This document shows, in pieces, positions 35,145-45,667 of a stretch of DNA of 64,000 nucleotides. Numbering within the stretch: the stretch's first letter is position 1; the number at the start of each line of letters is the position of its first letter. Source of the DNA: Leptodactylus fallax (Eukaryota; Chordata; Amphibia; Anura; Leptodactylidae); NCBI GenBank assembly GCA_947044405.1, contig CAMRHE010000205.1, positions 2,232,001 to 2,296,000 on the forward strand, given 5' to 3'. The notes beneath the pieces are model-generated. The model saw only the letters and a program-made list of their open reading frames with translations. It had not been told where the DNA came from and searched no databases. Made by a program: the position numbers and the translations under genes.

Positions 35145-36869
35145 TATTAGATTTCTAGTAATCATAATAAATAATGTCTTATGGTAAAGGCAAAGTGTAC
35201 ATCTATTGTGATAGTTCATAGTGTCCTGTTCATCAAACATTCAAAGCCCATATACCAGCTTGCTGAAAAATACAGCAAGTGAGAAGAGACAGCAGGCAAA
35301 CTAGTGAGACAGGGAGATAGGAAAACCCCTTTAAGGACACTTATACCCTATCCACAGAGGATTGCAGTCCTGGAAGCCCCATAGCAGTGAATGGAGTGCC
35401 AGTCACACAAGCGCACTAGCCCTTCATTCAAAAGGAATAGGTATGGGGGAATTTCAGTCCTCCATTCTTCTGTTGTGGGGTTTTTGTTTATTAAAACCCC
35501 CCCCCCTGCTGGGGATTCTTATGGTCACACTGGCAGCAATCTTCCTATCCTATAGAAAAACCCCTTTAATAGTTAAATACCTAATAACTTTTAGGGCTTA
35601 TTCACATATCTGCTGTTAGCTGATGTGTGATGCATGTGTAATCAGGGGCTGCATGTGAACCCATTGATTTTAATGGACGCAGATGCAAACATCTTCTCTT
35701 TTTAGGGACCAATGGTTGATGGAAAAAGAATGAAAACATGCTCTATTCTATCATGGAGCGCTGTCTGTTTTTCAGTTACTAGCTGGCAGCAGCGTTCCCC
35801 CTTCTCCATAGACTTCTTTGTCTGAAGCTGAATATGTCCATGAGACCTTTATCAAGCTTGTTATGTTGCTTGGGTGAGATTAAAAAAAACACTGCCTTGT
35901 TTTTCTATTTTTTTTTTACCAGGGAAAGTAATCCTTTTGAGTATAATATTTATGTGCTGACAACACCCTTTAAATCCTGGTCACAGTTATATTCTGGCTC
36001 ACTGACCCTTGTCCAAAAATATAGTCGACATGACATCCAGACTAGGGCAACACATCGACTGACCAAAGATCACTGGGTCACCCTGTGACCCTTCACTAAT
36101 GTTGGTAAATGGAGTTGCATTGCAACCCCCTCATGTTCCACAGCCTTAACTTTTTTGTGACTCAAAGTTGCAGTGGCTGTACCCTTGGGGTCTCAATGTG
36201 ACTCTATTCACTTACTTTAGTGAAGGAGTTGCAGGACAACCTGGCTATCTTTGGTTATGCAATGGGCGTCATGGCCAAGGTTATGATGTAGCTCTAGCCT
36301 TAGTCATAGCCATTGGGTTCATTCTATGCTAGATATTCATGGACCTTTGTTTTTTCAGGTAGGAGAACTTTGGCCACAATAGGGCTCCCTCGTTCCCTGA
36401 TGTGACTGTGATACCACCTGCGGAGAAAAGCATCTTTCCCATTTTATTTATTGCGACTTGTCACTGATATATGATGGAAACATTTGATCTTGTTTCTCCT
36501 GCTGGATAGTTAGAGACGTGTACTGGATGTTTCAGAGACCAGACAGGTTTGTCGTTGAAAATCAATAATTAAGATGTCATGGTCCCAGAGAGATAGTGAA
36601 GGTCAGAGGAAGACAAAGAAGACTGATATACTTTCCTGCTGAGGAAAATTCGATTTGTTTTAATATGTACTGAAATCATATTACCATATTTAGCAAGATT
36701 GAATACTACAAATCCATATACAATATCCTGCTCTTCATGTATTCACAAACTGCAACATTAGTTTTAAAAAATCCTATTTCTTACACTTTTTTTCCCACAC
36801 AGTTATGTGCCATGATCCACAGTTCCCATGATCCAAGTTACATGATTTCCATTAAAGGCATCTTTGGTC
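35145..36869. other. Mostly unassigned
   Basis: No gene seen. Two AACCCCTTTAA motifs (ending 35334 and 35569) are ends of TTAA MITEs in the same orientation, so 35335-35569 may be one truncated element. A C run lies at 35501-35509. The rest has no recognised structure. Confidence 0.45.
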
Positions 36870-37078
36870 AGTGATTGGTTGGAATCCGGGACCTGGGACC
36901 CCCACAGATCAGCTGGTTGAAGAAGATAAAGCATTTGGGTGGGAGCTCTGTCTTCATTACTGAATACCAAGCATAGCGCCGTACATTGCCTAGCAGCTCT
37001 GCTTGGTATTGCAGCTCAATCTGATTCACTTGAATGGCTTTGAACGACCTATCCATATGTTAGTCCCAGAAAACCTGG
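36870..37078. repeat. Partial TTAA MITE related to 12363-12743
   Basis: Shares GCTTGGTATTGCAGCTCAATC, TTCACTTGAATGG, GACCTATCC and CCCAGAAAACC with that family. The left end is missing. Confidence 0.55.
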
Positions 37079-37362
37079 CCGGGGTCCCACATTGTGAAAA
37101 TGCAGCATTTTACATTACCTGGAAAGTGCATGGGATTCTAGCTAATCCTATCCACACATTGCAGAAAAAAATCTGCAGGGGAAATGTTAAATATACCTAC
37201 GGAAACACTAATGTTTTCCATATAGGTATAATAGGCGCAGGGAGGACTCTTTTCCTCTTCAGACTCTTTGAAAATTACTGTGGAATAAAACGTCATGCGT
37301 TTCCTGTGTGGTCTTTTCTGCAGTGCTTTTTGGCTGCGGTTCAGTATGTGGGGGCCTGAGAC
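37079..37362. repeat. Family R repeat copy
   Basis: GGGGTCCCACATTGTG at the left and CAGTATGTGGGGGCC at the right are inverted ends. Internal TCCTATCCACACATTGCAG and ATACCTACGGAAACACT match the other family R copies. Confidence 0.75.
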
Positions 37363-37375
37363 CCCAAAATGCAAT

Positions 37376-38433
37376 ATGAAATTACATAACAACAGCTACT
37401 GATGTCTCAGTATGGCCCGGTCTTTTTTTTTAAAATGAAACCTCCCCTCTGCAGCATACAAATGGGGTTTTACAGGATTAGAAATGTAAGCCTACTTTTC
37501 CTGAAACAGTGCCATGCCTGTGAATGGGATGTATTTGGTATTGCTTGTTATGTTCAAATGCAGTTTTCACTCAGCTTACAGAAAGTGTCACAAAACCAGA
37601 ACTATCAACCAACATGGTAAAAGCTGCTACCAAAAATACTGCACACCTAAATTGATACCAAAATCAGCGACCGGACGTCTTCACCAGAGCCCCTAGTGGC
37701 GGAGTTGGACTTTGCAGATTTCTTTGGCCGGCGTTAGCAACAACTAAACAATGTACAGCAAGTTGGCGCAGCACAGGTAGCAGCAGACCCAGGATCTCAG
37801 ACTACTCACTGCAGGAATGTAGGACCTGGCAGATGACAGAAGAGTTCGACTACTGAGGCATCCAGAGCTTTCCTAGCAGATGAAGACAAGGTGACTTCCA
37901 TTGCTGTGGAGCAGCCGCGAGAGCTGCAAGGTGAGCGGCAAGGAAACCAAGTGGTTGTCTATCCGGCCGGCAGCAAGATGACAACAAGGTACAGAGCATA
38001 AGGCAAAGGCAGGTCCAGGATCAGAGCAATGGTCAGAAGCAAACAAATACGTGAGAGCCCAGTCAGCAAACCGGAGCGCAGTCCAACAGCGAAGCCAGGG
38101 GTCAGAAACACAAGAGCTAAGTGCAGAGACAAGGCCAAACTAACAGGACAGAAAACTAAATAACCAGCAACCAGGTTGAAACAGGAGTGTCCTTTTAAAG
38201 GCCCAGAAACCAACAGCCTTAAAGGGAAACACACACTAAGTAGGAAAGACATTAGAAAGAAGTTAGTACACTCATAGCAGCAACCACTGAGGTTCCAGCT
38301 CTACTCCTATCATGGCTGCTCAACAGTAAACTGTTGGGACTGAACTGCAATACCAAACTCAACCTATGGATATTTGTTGCACTTTTTTTTTCAAAAAAAG
38401 CAAATATGTTTTTCTAATTCTATAAAAACCCCA
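37376..38433. other. Unassigned, possible LTR-type sequence
   Basis: About 37640-38260 is more GC-rich than its surroundings, with a repetitive purine-rich texture (CCAGGATCAGAGCAATGGTC, GTCAGAAACACAAGAGC) that resembles frog gypsy-type LTR regions I have seen. No TG...CA ends, primer-binding site or protein motif could be identified. The 97-residue minus-strand frame at 37959-38252 has no motif. Confidence 0.35.
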
Positions 38434-39065
38434 TTAACTCCTTCCCGCCGTAGTAATTTTACTCCGAGCCTTACAAACGCCATGATATTTTTATTTTTTC
38501 ATTCATAGAGCCGTATGAGGGCTTAATTTTAGTGACATAAATTGTACTTTGTAATGGTAACGTTTAATATTCTGTATGATGTACTGGGAAGCTGGAGAAA
38601 AAAAAATCAGAATGGGATAGAATTAGAGAAAAACTGCGTTTGCCTGACTTTGTGATGGGCATTGTTTTTCCAGCGTTCACTGTGCAGCCATAATGACACG
38701 TCACCTGTATTTTGTGGGTTGGTAAGATTACGATGATACCAGATTTCTAAAGTTTTTTTAATGTTTTAATCCCTTAAAAAGAATCCCAAACTTTGCCAAA
38801 TAAAATTTCTTGGAGTTGCCATATTCTGGCACCCGTAACTTTTTTTTATATTTCCATGTACAAGTATACATAAGGTGCTTTTTTTGCAGGTCCAGATGTA
38901 CCTTTTATTGATTCCATTTCGGGGGAACATGTATTGGTTTGATCGCTTTTTATCCACATTTTTATGAAAGGCGAAACAACAAAAAAATTAAGTTTGACTT
39001 TTTTGATTTTTTTTTCCCTCACAACCATACGGGAAAAATATTTTTATAGGTTTGTATGCGGAGTG
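38434..39065. mobile_element. TTAACTCCTTCCC element, truncated copy
   Basis: TTAACTCCTTCCCGCCG begins a copy of the family at 21127-22135. It shares GATGTACTGGGAAGCTGG, CACTGTGCAGCCATAATGAC and GATGATACCAGATTTC. It stops after TTTTCGGACACAGGGATA near 39082, so the right half is missing. Confidence 0.78.
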
Positions 39066-39106
39066 TTTTCGGACACAGGGATAACTAATGTGTATTACTA
39101 ATGTGT

Positions 39107-39293
39107 GTCGGATGGAAACTGATGACCATCCGTTTATATAGAGTCAATATTAAATAAAAACGGATCAGTTACTGTAGGGCAGTAAAGTAGGATGAACCAC
39201 AGCTTTTTGTCCCACAAAAAACAAACAGAAACTGATCCGTATTTATTTAACACTGACTCTATCTAAACAGATGGTCAGCAGTTTCCATCCGAT
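39107..39293. mobile_element. Fold-back MITE (CGGATGGAAACTG arms)
   Basis: CGGATGGAAACTGATGACCATC near 39109 is mirrored by GATGGTCAGCAGTTTCCATCCG near 39292. The inner blocks TAGAGTCAATATTAAATAAA and AAACGGATCAGT also pair. Arms about 65 bases, loop about 55 bases. Confidence 0.82.
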
Positions 39294-39399
39294 TTCCTTT
39301 TTTTCGCATCAGTTTTTTGTCTCCGCAAAACTGATCAGTTAAACCAATGATCAAAACATGATGTGAACGGGCCCTAAAAAACGTGATCTGAATAGAGCC

Positions 39400-39692
39400 T
39401 TATCCTGTCCTGACATGTCACATTACATCATTTATCCTGCCCTGATATATCATATTACAGACATGTTTTTTTCCCTGCTCTGACATGTCATATTACACAT
39501 ATTATCCTGTCCTGACATATCATATTATACAGTTTATCCTATACTGATAAGTCATATAGTTTATCCCTCCCTAACATGTCATATTACACATATTATCCTG
39601 TCCTGACATATCATATTATACAGTTTATCCTATACTGATATGTCATATAGTTTATCCTGTCCTGACATGTCATATAATACAGTTTATCTTGA
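39400..39692. repeat. Minisatellite with 91-bp higher-order unit
   Basis: About ten units of roughly 25-32 bases built on TTATCCTGTCCTGACATGTCATAT. Units alternate in a larger 91-base period: the block from ACATGTCATATTACACATATT at 39483 recurs at 39574 with almost no change. Confidence 0.88.
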
Positions 39693-40635
39693 TTGCATCA
39701 GAAATGAGCATAAAGAAGGTGAAAATATCCTACAAACTGGGATACGCTGGATACTCTCACAGTGAGGGGGAAATTACTAAGACTGGAATTATCTGTGCCA
39801 GTCTTAATGAGGGGCCTGTCTGGTGCAAGGCACACCTGAATTAAGAGGCTCCAGCCTATTAATAAATCAGGTGCACATCTGTGAATCAGAATTGGAATCC
39901 ATGCCTGCTCTGCCCACATTTGCAGAAATTTTTTCAGATTGGGGAATGTGGCGCATCTTTGGTGCGAGAAAGGGCCATGAGCCAATGATGCGATACATTA
40001 ACATCGACCAATAAACTGGTGTAGATGGGTTGGGTAGTGTGTCTTTTCTCACACTAAATAATTCATCAAACCAAAGTTTAAGCTTGTCATTCCATTCACG
40101 TCAGTCTCACCCTGCGATCTCACTGCAGATCAGATATGCCGCAATGGTAGGCATTATACAAACAGTCAGCAAATTTATTTTCAAACATTTTCACCAAGCC
40201 GGCCGAGTATACAATCGCAACATTAAAAGAGTCATAAGGTAGTCTGAAGAAAACAAGAAAGATAAAACTAGAGGTCGCAGTAATACATGAATATGCAGCA
40301 GTCCCAGATAACATTACTAGAATGGAAGCCGGAGATAACAAGAGTGCAAATAAGAAGTAAGACCAGCTACAATGTACTTATAGAAAGAGAGTTTTACACA
40401 AAACCAGAAATCCACAAAAGCTTATAAAAAGAGCAATTATAAAATTCATTAAGTTATGTTCAAGGATTTACATTTCATATAGAAAGTCTTTTGGAGAGAT
40501 GTCATGGATCAGAGTGTCATGTATGATGCTCATGTATGATGGGTGATGCTATAGTAGTGGGAGGATTAACTCTCACTGCACAGGCAGGAGGTGAAGGCCC
40601 GCCCACAGTGCACCATCTGCTATTTGCATAAGACT
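39693..40635. other. No recognisable feature
   Basis: About 940 bases; no coding or repeat signal identified. Confidence 0.45.
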
Positions 40636-40956
40636 TTAAGGTTGGGGCCCCATGTTGCGGACACCCAGTGTTTTGGCTGCGGTTGAAATGCTGCGTCAAA
40701 AATGCTGCATTTTACATTAACTGCAAAAGTGGATGAAATTCCGGCTAATCCCATCCACACATTGCAGAAAATTGCAGCATGTTGATTATACCTAGGGAAA
40801 TGCTGGTGTTTTCCGTATAGGTATAATAGAAGCAGAAAGTCCACTGAGAAAAACTCGGAGGACTTTGTGTGGAAAACTTTGCGGAAAAAAACAAGATGAA
40901 TTTCCACCGCGGCAGTGTTTTTTGGCAGCAATTTGTTATGTGGGGCCTTAGCCTCA
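40636..40956. repeat. Family R repeat, near-complete copy
   Basis: TTGGGGCCCCATGTTGCGG at the left and TTATGTGGGGCCTTAGCC at the right are inverted ends. The interior has AAAAGTGGATGAAATTCCGG, CCCATCCACACATTGCAG, TATACCTAGGGAAATGC and AGCAGAAAGTCC. Confidence 0.8.
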
Positions 40957-41499
40957 AGTTGTTTTTCACCAAATCTACAAAAGTGACATATGTAACAAAG
41001 GTATGATGTTTATCAATGTAATGTGCTCTGTCTCTTGGTGGGGACAGTTGAATATGCTTGGGGGGGAATAGAGTCCCTTTAAGACTGAATGCAGTTCTTC
41101 TGAAAAAAAGCGCTATATAGCCCCAGCCTTAGAAGGTTGCTGAGCCTTCTATGGAGCTGTCGAGAAACTGTTGTTAAAACTTCCTGTATTTGAGGACTAA
41201 GGAAAGTACTGGTGATGAAGAGACCTGAGAAAAAGTGTGTGCTCTTTAGCCTAATTTTGAACGGGTAGACAAATTTTTAAAAGAAAATCACCAATTTGAT
41301 CAGGGGCACAGCGAGAATCAAACGGTGCATGGCATTTAGCATTTTGTACTGACAGATCCTTTTTAAAGAGGTCATGAATGGGAACATATCCCCAAGATAG
41401 ACATATGCACAGGGGTTGAGCAGCCCACCACTTTAACCGTTTTTTACTCTATTATTTTCTGTTCAGTTGATAAAAACTGATAATGACAATTATGACGTA
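40957..41499. other. No recognisable feature
   Basis: About 540 bases; nothing identified. Confidence 0.45.
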
Positions 41500-41850
41500 C
41501 TGTACACTGCCACAAGCTGACACATTCCTGTTTTGTTGCCTTGAATTATGAATAAGTCACCAACAGTGTCACCAGCAAAGCAACCCCACACCGCCTCTTC
41601 CGTGCTTCACGATGGGAACCACATATGTAGAAACCATCGGCTCCCCTTTCTGCATCTCACAAAGACATGAGAGTTGGAACCAAAAATCTCAAATTTCGAC
41701 TTATTAGGTCATACTACAGATTTCACAGGTCTATTGTCTACTCCATGTGTTTCTTGACCAAAGCAATTCTCTTCTTCTTCTCGGTCCTCAATAATGGCTT
41801 CTTTGTAGCAATTCGACCCTAAAGGTCAAACTCTCTTGTTACAAAATAAC
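41500..41850 (-). pseudogene. Tc1-like transposase middle fragment (fourth copy type)
   Basis: On the minus strand: GRIATKKPLLRTEKKKRIAL, VKKHMEWTIDL, a decayed segment SKFEIF-like (SRNLRFLVPTL), then REARKRRCGVALLVTLLVTY in a shifted frame, equivalent to the VKHGGG...WGCFAG..VGDL region. Several stops. It covers the linker and first catalytic region; the first catalytic Asp is lost in a decayed stretch. No inverted repeats were seen. Confidence 0.72.
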
Positions 41851-42059
41851 ATTACCCTAATTTCATGGATGGGGCGAATTAATCTATTAAAAACATATAT
41901 TATGCCCAAGATCATATACACAATACTGATGGTTCCCATTGCTATACCCTAAGCCTTCTTTTAGGTGCTCAGGTTAATTTTTCACAGTTAATATGGAAAC
42001 ATAAGAGGCCAACATGCTTATGCTTCACTGTTCCAAAGTAAATGAGTTAGGGGTATGGG

Positions 42060-42390
42060 TTTCCCCCCCAAAAAAAAAAATTATATTAGGCCGGGGAAGG
42101 TAAATAAAAAAAAAACATACTCACCTGTCCCTGGTGCTCAGGTGTCTCCCAGCGTAGTCTGGTCCTGCTCCTCTGGTGTTTTCTTCCAATTCAGGCCAAT
42201 CAGCGGTCTCAGCAAAGGACACTGGATGTCACAGTGTGGTGGGGACTTCCAGCAAAACAAGACAGCAGGACTGGACTGTGCTGGGAGACGCCAGAGCACT
42301 GGGAACAGGTGAGTGTGTTTTTTTTTTTTTTTTTTCATCTTCCCCGACCTAATATAACAATTGCTTTTTTATCCTTGACAACCTCTTTAA
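42060..42390. mobile_element. Fold-back MITE related to 22296-22683
   Basis: CACCTGTCCCTGGTGCTCAGG near 42123 and CCAGAGCACTGGGAACAGGTG near 42290 are inverted, as in the 22296 element, and the right end is TTGACAACCTCTTTAA. The left end is degenerate. A/T runs mark both arms. Confidence 0.72.
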
Positions 42391-43453
42391 TATCATATTA
42401 TTATAGCTTTCAATTTGAATATACAATGTAGAAATAAAAAAAAAAAATGAAGAGAAAACAATGGCGTAAAAAGGTATGTTCAAACATTTGACTGTAGGTA
42501 CCAGAGCTACTGCTTGCAGACAGTGAATTTTTCATATTGGACAGAAGCTGGACTCGACAAGTGTCTAACCTTAAGAAGATTTAGAATTCAGATTTAGAAT
42601 TCATATTCTATGGACACGGCTCATACAAGGCTTGTTACAACTAGTGGCTCTACCCCTCTGACCTGACCTTGATGAGTTGAGACACATTTTGTCAGTAAAT
42701 GTTTGTCTTGATGGATGTCTTTAACAATCCCTTGCTTATTTATTCCATTATAGTTCCAACAGGCGTACATTTAACCTTCTTGTTTCCCTCACAGTGCTAG
42801 AGTCTTGAAACTACGTACATTTCTTGAGAAGGTCAAAGAAAAAGATGGGCGGGGGGAGAAAAGAGAAGAAAAGAGCATGCCTAGATACCGTGTAGACTTC
42901 ACCACAAGCTGTAATTAGTTAGATTGCCTTTCTTGACAAAGTCCTTCAATTTACTAACGGAAATAACTCAGTATGCTCAAATTATTCCAAACCACTTGAG
43001 CCGGTCGCTGGGAGACAAAATGACGTATGTTAGAAACGTTGTGTGAATATTGGCCCTCTTAACTTCTTCCCTGCCGATGAGACCTGCCTATCTCCAAACT
43101 ATTAATTCCGTTTTTTGTTCAGAAGTCGTGAAAGTACAGAGCTCTATGACACCCCTCGAATCGGAGATCCAGAGATAAGCCTCAGATTATAACTATAGTG
43201 TAGCACAAAAGAGTCTACATAATGGTTGTAATGAAGAGTCCTCCATCTCCAATGTAATGCTGAAATTATTGTAATTAATTATATCAGTTTTCAGAAGGAA
43301 TCTCCAGTAATGTGCTGGTATAAAAGCAAAGTTTTACGCTTTTTTCTCTTTTTTTTATTTCTATGATCTATCAAGATTCCTTAAGACTTACTTAATTAAA
43401 GGATTTCATAATTACTCTGGAACAAGTTCTCTATAGGTACAATTATATTTATC
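42391..43453. other. Repeat-poor interval
   Basis: About 1.06 kb with none of the repeat blocks found elsewhere in the window, apart from short A runs (42437-42447). No coding signal. It could hold conserved non-coding sequence, but I cannot tell from one genome. Confidence 0.4.
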
Positions 43454-43745
43454 AGCGCTGGAAAGAAGCATTAGCACTGAACTAAGTCTCTATTAGGCTA
43501 AGGCCCCACGTAGCGAATCGCAGCGTAAAAAAACAAAACACAACATTTCCAAAATCGCAGCATGACAATTATACTGGTGGAAACTGGCGTTTTCCAAATA
43601 GGCATAATAAGGGCAAAAAGTCCGCAGAGGAAAACTCTGTGAAAATTCAATGTAAACGTGTTTTGTTTTTTTATGCTGCGATTCGCTACATGGGGCCTTA
43701 GCCTAATAGAGACTTAGTTCAGTGCTAATGCTTCATTCCAGCGCT
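43454..43745. repeat. Large near-perfect inverted repeat
   Basis: 88-base arms (43454-43541 and 43658-43745) differ at only about three positions. Each arm combines GCATTAGCACTGAACTAAG with the family R end TTAGGCTAAGGCCCCA...GCGAATCGCAGC. The loop (about 116 bases) holds family R interior. The pairing runs some 45 bases past the family R termini. Confidence 0.9.
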
Positions 43746-43878
43746 TTTCGACTGCAGATTTTTTTTCTGCAATAATGTGTGGATGGGATTGTCCAGAATC
43801 CCATTCACTTTGCAGGTACTGTAAAACGAAACGTTTTTTGCTGTGGTGTTTTTTCGCAATGTGGAGCTTCAGCCTTAG
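43746..43878 (-). repeat. Family R repeat fragment
   Basis: Minus strand: CTAAGGCTGAAGCTCCACATTGCG, AAAGTGAATGGGATTCTGG and CCCATCCACACATTATTGCAG, the left half of a family R element adjoining the inverted repeat. Confidence 0.7.
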
Positions 43879-44025
43879 AGTGACAATATTATAAGTTGAA
43901 CTGTCTCCAGAATCCATCTTCAGATTTGTTAACCCTCTCCCTGCCAACCACGTATTTATACCTCCTCCCAGGGTGGCACTTCTGTAGCTGAGGACGTATC
44001 TAATACGTCCTTACTACTAATGCTG

Positions 44026-44288
44026 ATATCTCAGGATTGGTTAGGGCTATGAAGATGATTTTGGATTAATTTTGAATGATACCAAGATCTTCATGATAGC
44101 CCTTATAGATCCTGAGCAATTCACTGTTGAAAACGCTATTCGGCATTGAGATCCCATTGCAGATCTCAATTCCCGACAGCGTTTTTAACAGAGATTCATT
44201 CTGAATCTGTAAGGGCTATCATGATGAGATTCTCATCTTTAAAAATAATCCAAAATCATCTACATAGCCCTAACCAATCCTGAGATAT
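44026..44288. repeat. 263-bp imperfect palindrome
   Basis: The outer arms ATATCTCAGGATTGGTTAGG and complement match perfectly for more than 25 bases. Pairing continues inward with GATGATTTTGGATTA, ATCATGATAGCCCTTA-type and AAAACGCT blocks to a centre at about 44157 (GAGATC...GATCTC). Arms about 125 bases with indels. Confidence 0.9.
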
Positions 44289-44594
44289 AGGGCTCTAAAG
44301 TGTCCCCCCCCCCGCCTCAGGTAGCATCTTAAGAGCTGTGGTAGGAGGGGGAGGGGGAAGGAGCAGCCCTGCAGACTGCACAGAGATGATAAATCATCAT
44401 CATCATCTGTGCATAACCTGTATGTGACCCCAGTAGGGGTGTAGCATGGACTTCTGTCCATGTTATCCCCTCTCCTATCAGTCAGAGGGCATACTATACT
44501 TTTGCTCTCTGATTGTCACATAGAGGGATAATGTAATACCCCTCTGAACATAACCAGGAAGATCCTAGACTACCTCACAAATCGACCTCAATAC

Positions 44595-45452
44595 GTGAGA
44601 GCCCGAGACTGTGTGTCAGGTACCGTGATCTGTAATACGGGGGCACCTCAGGGTACGGTTCTTGCCCCTTTCCTCTTCACACTGTACACTGCAGATTTTA
44701 GGCGCAACTCATCCAGCTGCTACCTACAGAAGTATTCTGACGACTCTGCAATAGTGGGTCTCATCACAGATGATGATGACAGGGAGTACAGAGAACTGAA
44801 CCAGCATTTTGTGGACTGGTGCCACCGGAACCACCTGAAGATTAACGCGGGGAAGACCAAGGAGATGGTGGTGGACTTCCGTAAAGGCAGATGCCCTCCA
44901 AAACCAGTGGACATCCTGGGGACGGGCATCGAGATTGTGAACACCTATAAGTACCTGGGTTTGCTCCTTAATAATAAGCTGGACTGGGCAGATCATATGG
45001 AGGCCCTGTACAGGAAGGGCCACAGCAGGCTCTACCTGCTTAGGAAGCTGAGAGCCTTTGGAATCCGGGGGGCACTTCTTAGAACTTTCTTCAACTCGGT
45101 AGTGGCATCAGCCATCTTCTTTGGAGTGGCCTGCTGGGGGAGCAGTATATCAACCAGGGACAGAAATAAACTTGACAAGCTGATTAGAAGGGCCAGCTCT
45201 GTCCTGGGGAGCCCACTGGACCCAGTGCAGGTGGTGGGTGACAGAAGGATACTGTCCGTGGTGAGCTCCATGCAGAAGAAGAAGTCCCATCCCATGCATG
45301 AGACTGTGATTGCGCTGGGCAGTACTGTCAGTGACCGACTACTCCACCCTAGGTGTGAGAAGGAGCGCTATCGGAAGTCTTTCCTCCCCACCGCGGTTAG
45401 GCTGTACAACCAACACCGACCTAAGCGGAGATCATTACACACAGAGAACTGA
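44595..45452 (+). CDS. Reverse transcriptase C-terminal part, open frame (partial)
   Basis: 286 codons without a stop, and open further upstream to about 44547; the annotated start is not a native one because the gene is cut at its 5' end. Motifs: GAPQGTVLAPFLFTLYTADF (RT block 4), YSDDSAIVG (catalytic block 5, YxDD), HLKINAGKTKEMVVDFRK (block 6), YKYLGLLLNNKLDW (block 7). Then follows the thumb and C-terminal region LYLLRKLRAFG, ACWGSSIS, DKLIRRASSVLGSPLDP, and the terminal signature RCEKERYRKSFLPTAVRLYN. The endonuclease and the first RT blocks are missing, so it cannot retrotranspose. An undamaged frame suggests a relatively recent insertion. Exact clade (Rex1, L2 or CR1) is unresolved. 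Confidence 0.87.
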   Translation: MRARDCVSGTVICNTGAPQGTVLAPFLFTLYTADFRRNSSSCYLQKYSDDSAIVGLITDDDDREYRELNQHFVDWCHRNHLKINAGKTKEMVVDFRKGRCPPKPVDILGTGIEIVNTYKYLGLLLNNKLDWADHMEALYRKGHSRLYLLRKLRAFGIRGALLRTFFNSVVASAIFFGVACWGSSISTRDRNKLDKLIRRASSVLGSPLDPVQVVGDRRILSVVSSMQKKKSHPMHETVIALGSTVSDRLLHPRCEKERYRKSFLPTAVRLYNQHRPKRRSLHTEN

Positions 45453-45636
45453 AATATCTCTCTGCCTGTTAAATCCCCCCCCCCCCCCTCTGCTACGCCC
45501 TATCTGTCTGTCTGCTATTAATGTAATGCCTCTCACCTTGGAACATTCCTGTACATGTTGTATTTGTATTTGTATCTGCTTATCTTATCTTTGCTGCTGT
45601 AACACACTGAATTTCCCCATTGTGGGACTATTAAAG

Positions 45637-45667
45637 GACTATTATTATTATTATTATTATTATTATT
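45637..45667. repeat. (ATT)n microsatellite tail of the LINE
   Basis: About nine ATT units directly after the LINE 3' end. Confidence 0.9.

Larger units (their letters stand above)
44547..45667 (+). mobile_element. 5'-truncated CR1-group LINE
   Basis: 3' portion of a non-LTR retrotransposon of the CR1/L2/Rex1 group. It starts inside the RT domain (ITRKILDYLTNRPQYV) and ends with GAATTTCCCCATTGTGGGAC, TATTAAAGGA and an (ATT)n tail at 45637-45667. The short-repeat tail and the lack of an obvious target duplication fit this group. It lies in the 43929-46921 TTAA element. Confidence 0.88.

Noticed and set aside
37640..38260. LTR of a named retrotransposon
   Set aside because: The texture is suggestive, but no TG...CA ends, primer-binding site, polypurine tract or second LTR could be shown.
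39400..39692. CRISPR-like array
   Set aside because: Repeats are directly adjacent and imperfect with no unique spacers; this is a minisatellite. The same applies to 8904-9176, 51185-51640 and 53901-54111.
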